A DNA stretch of 5,950 nt from Chloroflexota bacterium. Its GTDB lineage: Bacteria; Chloroflexota; Dehalococcoidia; Plut-88900. Positions within the stretch are counted from its first letter, which is position 1. Each line of letters starts with the position of its first letter. The stretch lies in the NCBI GenBank assembly GCA_022566235.1, contig JADFJI010000153.1:1-5950 (forward strand), given 5' to 3'. A program made the position numbers and the translations under genes. Positions 5,887 to 5,950 of the stretch are shown one piece after another. The notes under the pieces were generated by a model that saw nothing but the letters and a program-made list of their open reading frames with translations, was not told where the DNA came from and did no database searches.

Positions 5887-5912
5887 CGACAAGTCCCGAG
5901 TATCGGGACAAG
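5887..5912. repeat. 26-bp repeat with hairpin, identical to 459-484
   Basis: All 26 bases match 459-484. The core folds as GTCCCGA (5893-5899), GTA loop, TCGGGAC (5903-5909). Flanks differ from the first copy: here the block sits inside a TCCTTCGACAAG...CTCAGGACGAACGG context, which looks like a separate common intergenic repeat interrupted between ACAAG and CTCAGG. Confidence 0.8.
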
Positions 5913-5918
5913 CTCAGG

Positions 5919-5949
5919 ACGAACGGGGAATGTAACCTCTTCCGTTCGT
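5919..5949. repeat. 8-bp inverted repeat at the window end
   Basis: ACGAACGG (5919-5926) and CCGTTCGT (5942-5949) are exact reverse complements around a 15-base loop. The right arm continues out of the window. It probably begins an inverted copy of the GACGAACGG-type repeat, so the full structure cannot be judged here. Confidence 0.55.
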
Positions 5950-5950
5950 G

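Noticed and set aside
459..5912. CRISPR repeats
   Set aside because: Only two exact copies exist, 5.4 kb apart, with no regular spacing, spacers or cas genes.

Overview
The window is GC-rich and densely coding on the plus strand. It holds the end of one unidentified gene, five recognisable complete genes, and three gaps of about 210-250 bases that carry repeated, hairpin-forming sequence. No gene is supported on the minus strand. The gene families are bacterial (DUF503/YlxP, MrfA-type DUF1998 helicase, Mut7-C nuclease, AcuC-type deacetylase, luciferase-like flavin oxidoreductase). Heavy use of AGG and ATA codons, the LLM oxidoreductase, and TGTCATTCYGAG-type intergenic repeats suggest an uncultured Chloroflexota of the Dehalococcoidia type. 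That is an inference from style; no marker gene here proves it.

Layout. Bases 2-94: last 30 codons of an upstream gene. 109-402: DUF503 protein, 14 bases behind it and probably co-transcribed. 403-626: gap with a nested perfect hairpin (456-490), an inverted repeat and a weak candidate promoter. 627-2933: 768-aa superfamily 2 helicase with a C-terminal DUF1998 cysteine cluster, resembling the DNA-repair helicase MrfA/YprA. 2934-3181: gap dominated by a 128-base imperfect palindrome able to fold into a four-arm structure. 3182-4800: Mut7-C ribonuclease-domain protein and an AcuC-like class I deacetylase joined by a TAATG stop/start overlap. 4819-5742: luciferase-like oxidoreductase 18 bases further on, very likely in the same operon. 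5743-5950: gap ending in another repeat cluster that runs off the window.

How it fits together. There is no obvious single pathway. The genes look like housekeeping and accessory functions: nucleic-acid processing (helicase, Mut7-C), protein or small-molecule deacetylation (AcuC) and flavin/F420 redox chemistry (LLM). The strongest non-genic signal is the repeats. The same 7-bp hairpin stem (GTCCCGA...TCGGGAC) occurs in all three gaps, a 26-base block is identical in the first and last gaps, and a 19-base near-identical direct repeat brackets the helicase gene. These look like dispersed, possibly mobile, palindromic elements that collect between transcription units. I found no CRISPR array, tRNA, rRNA, transposase, or convincing new multi-gene system.
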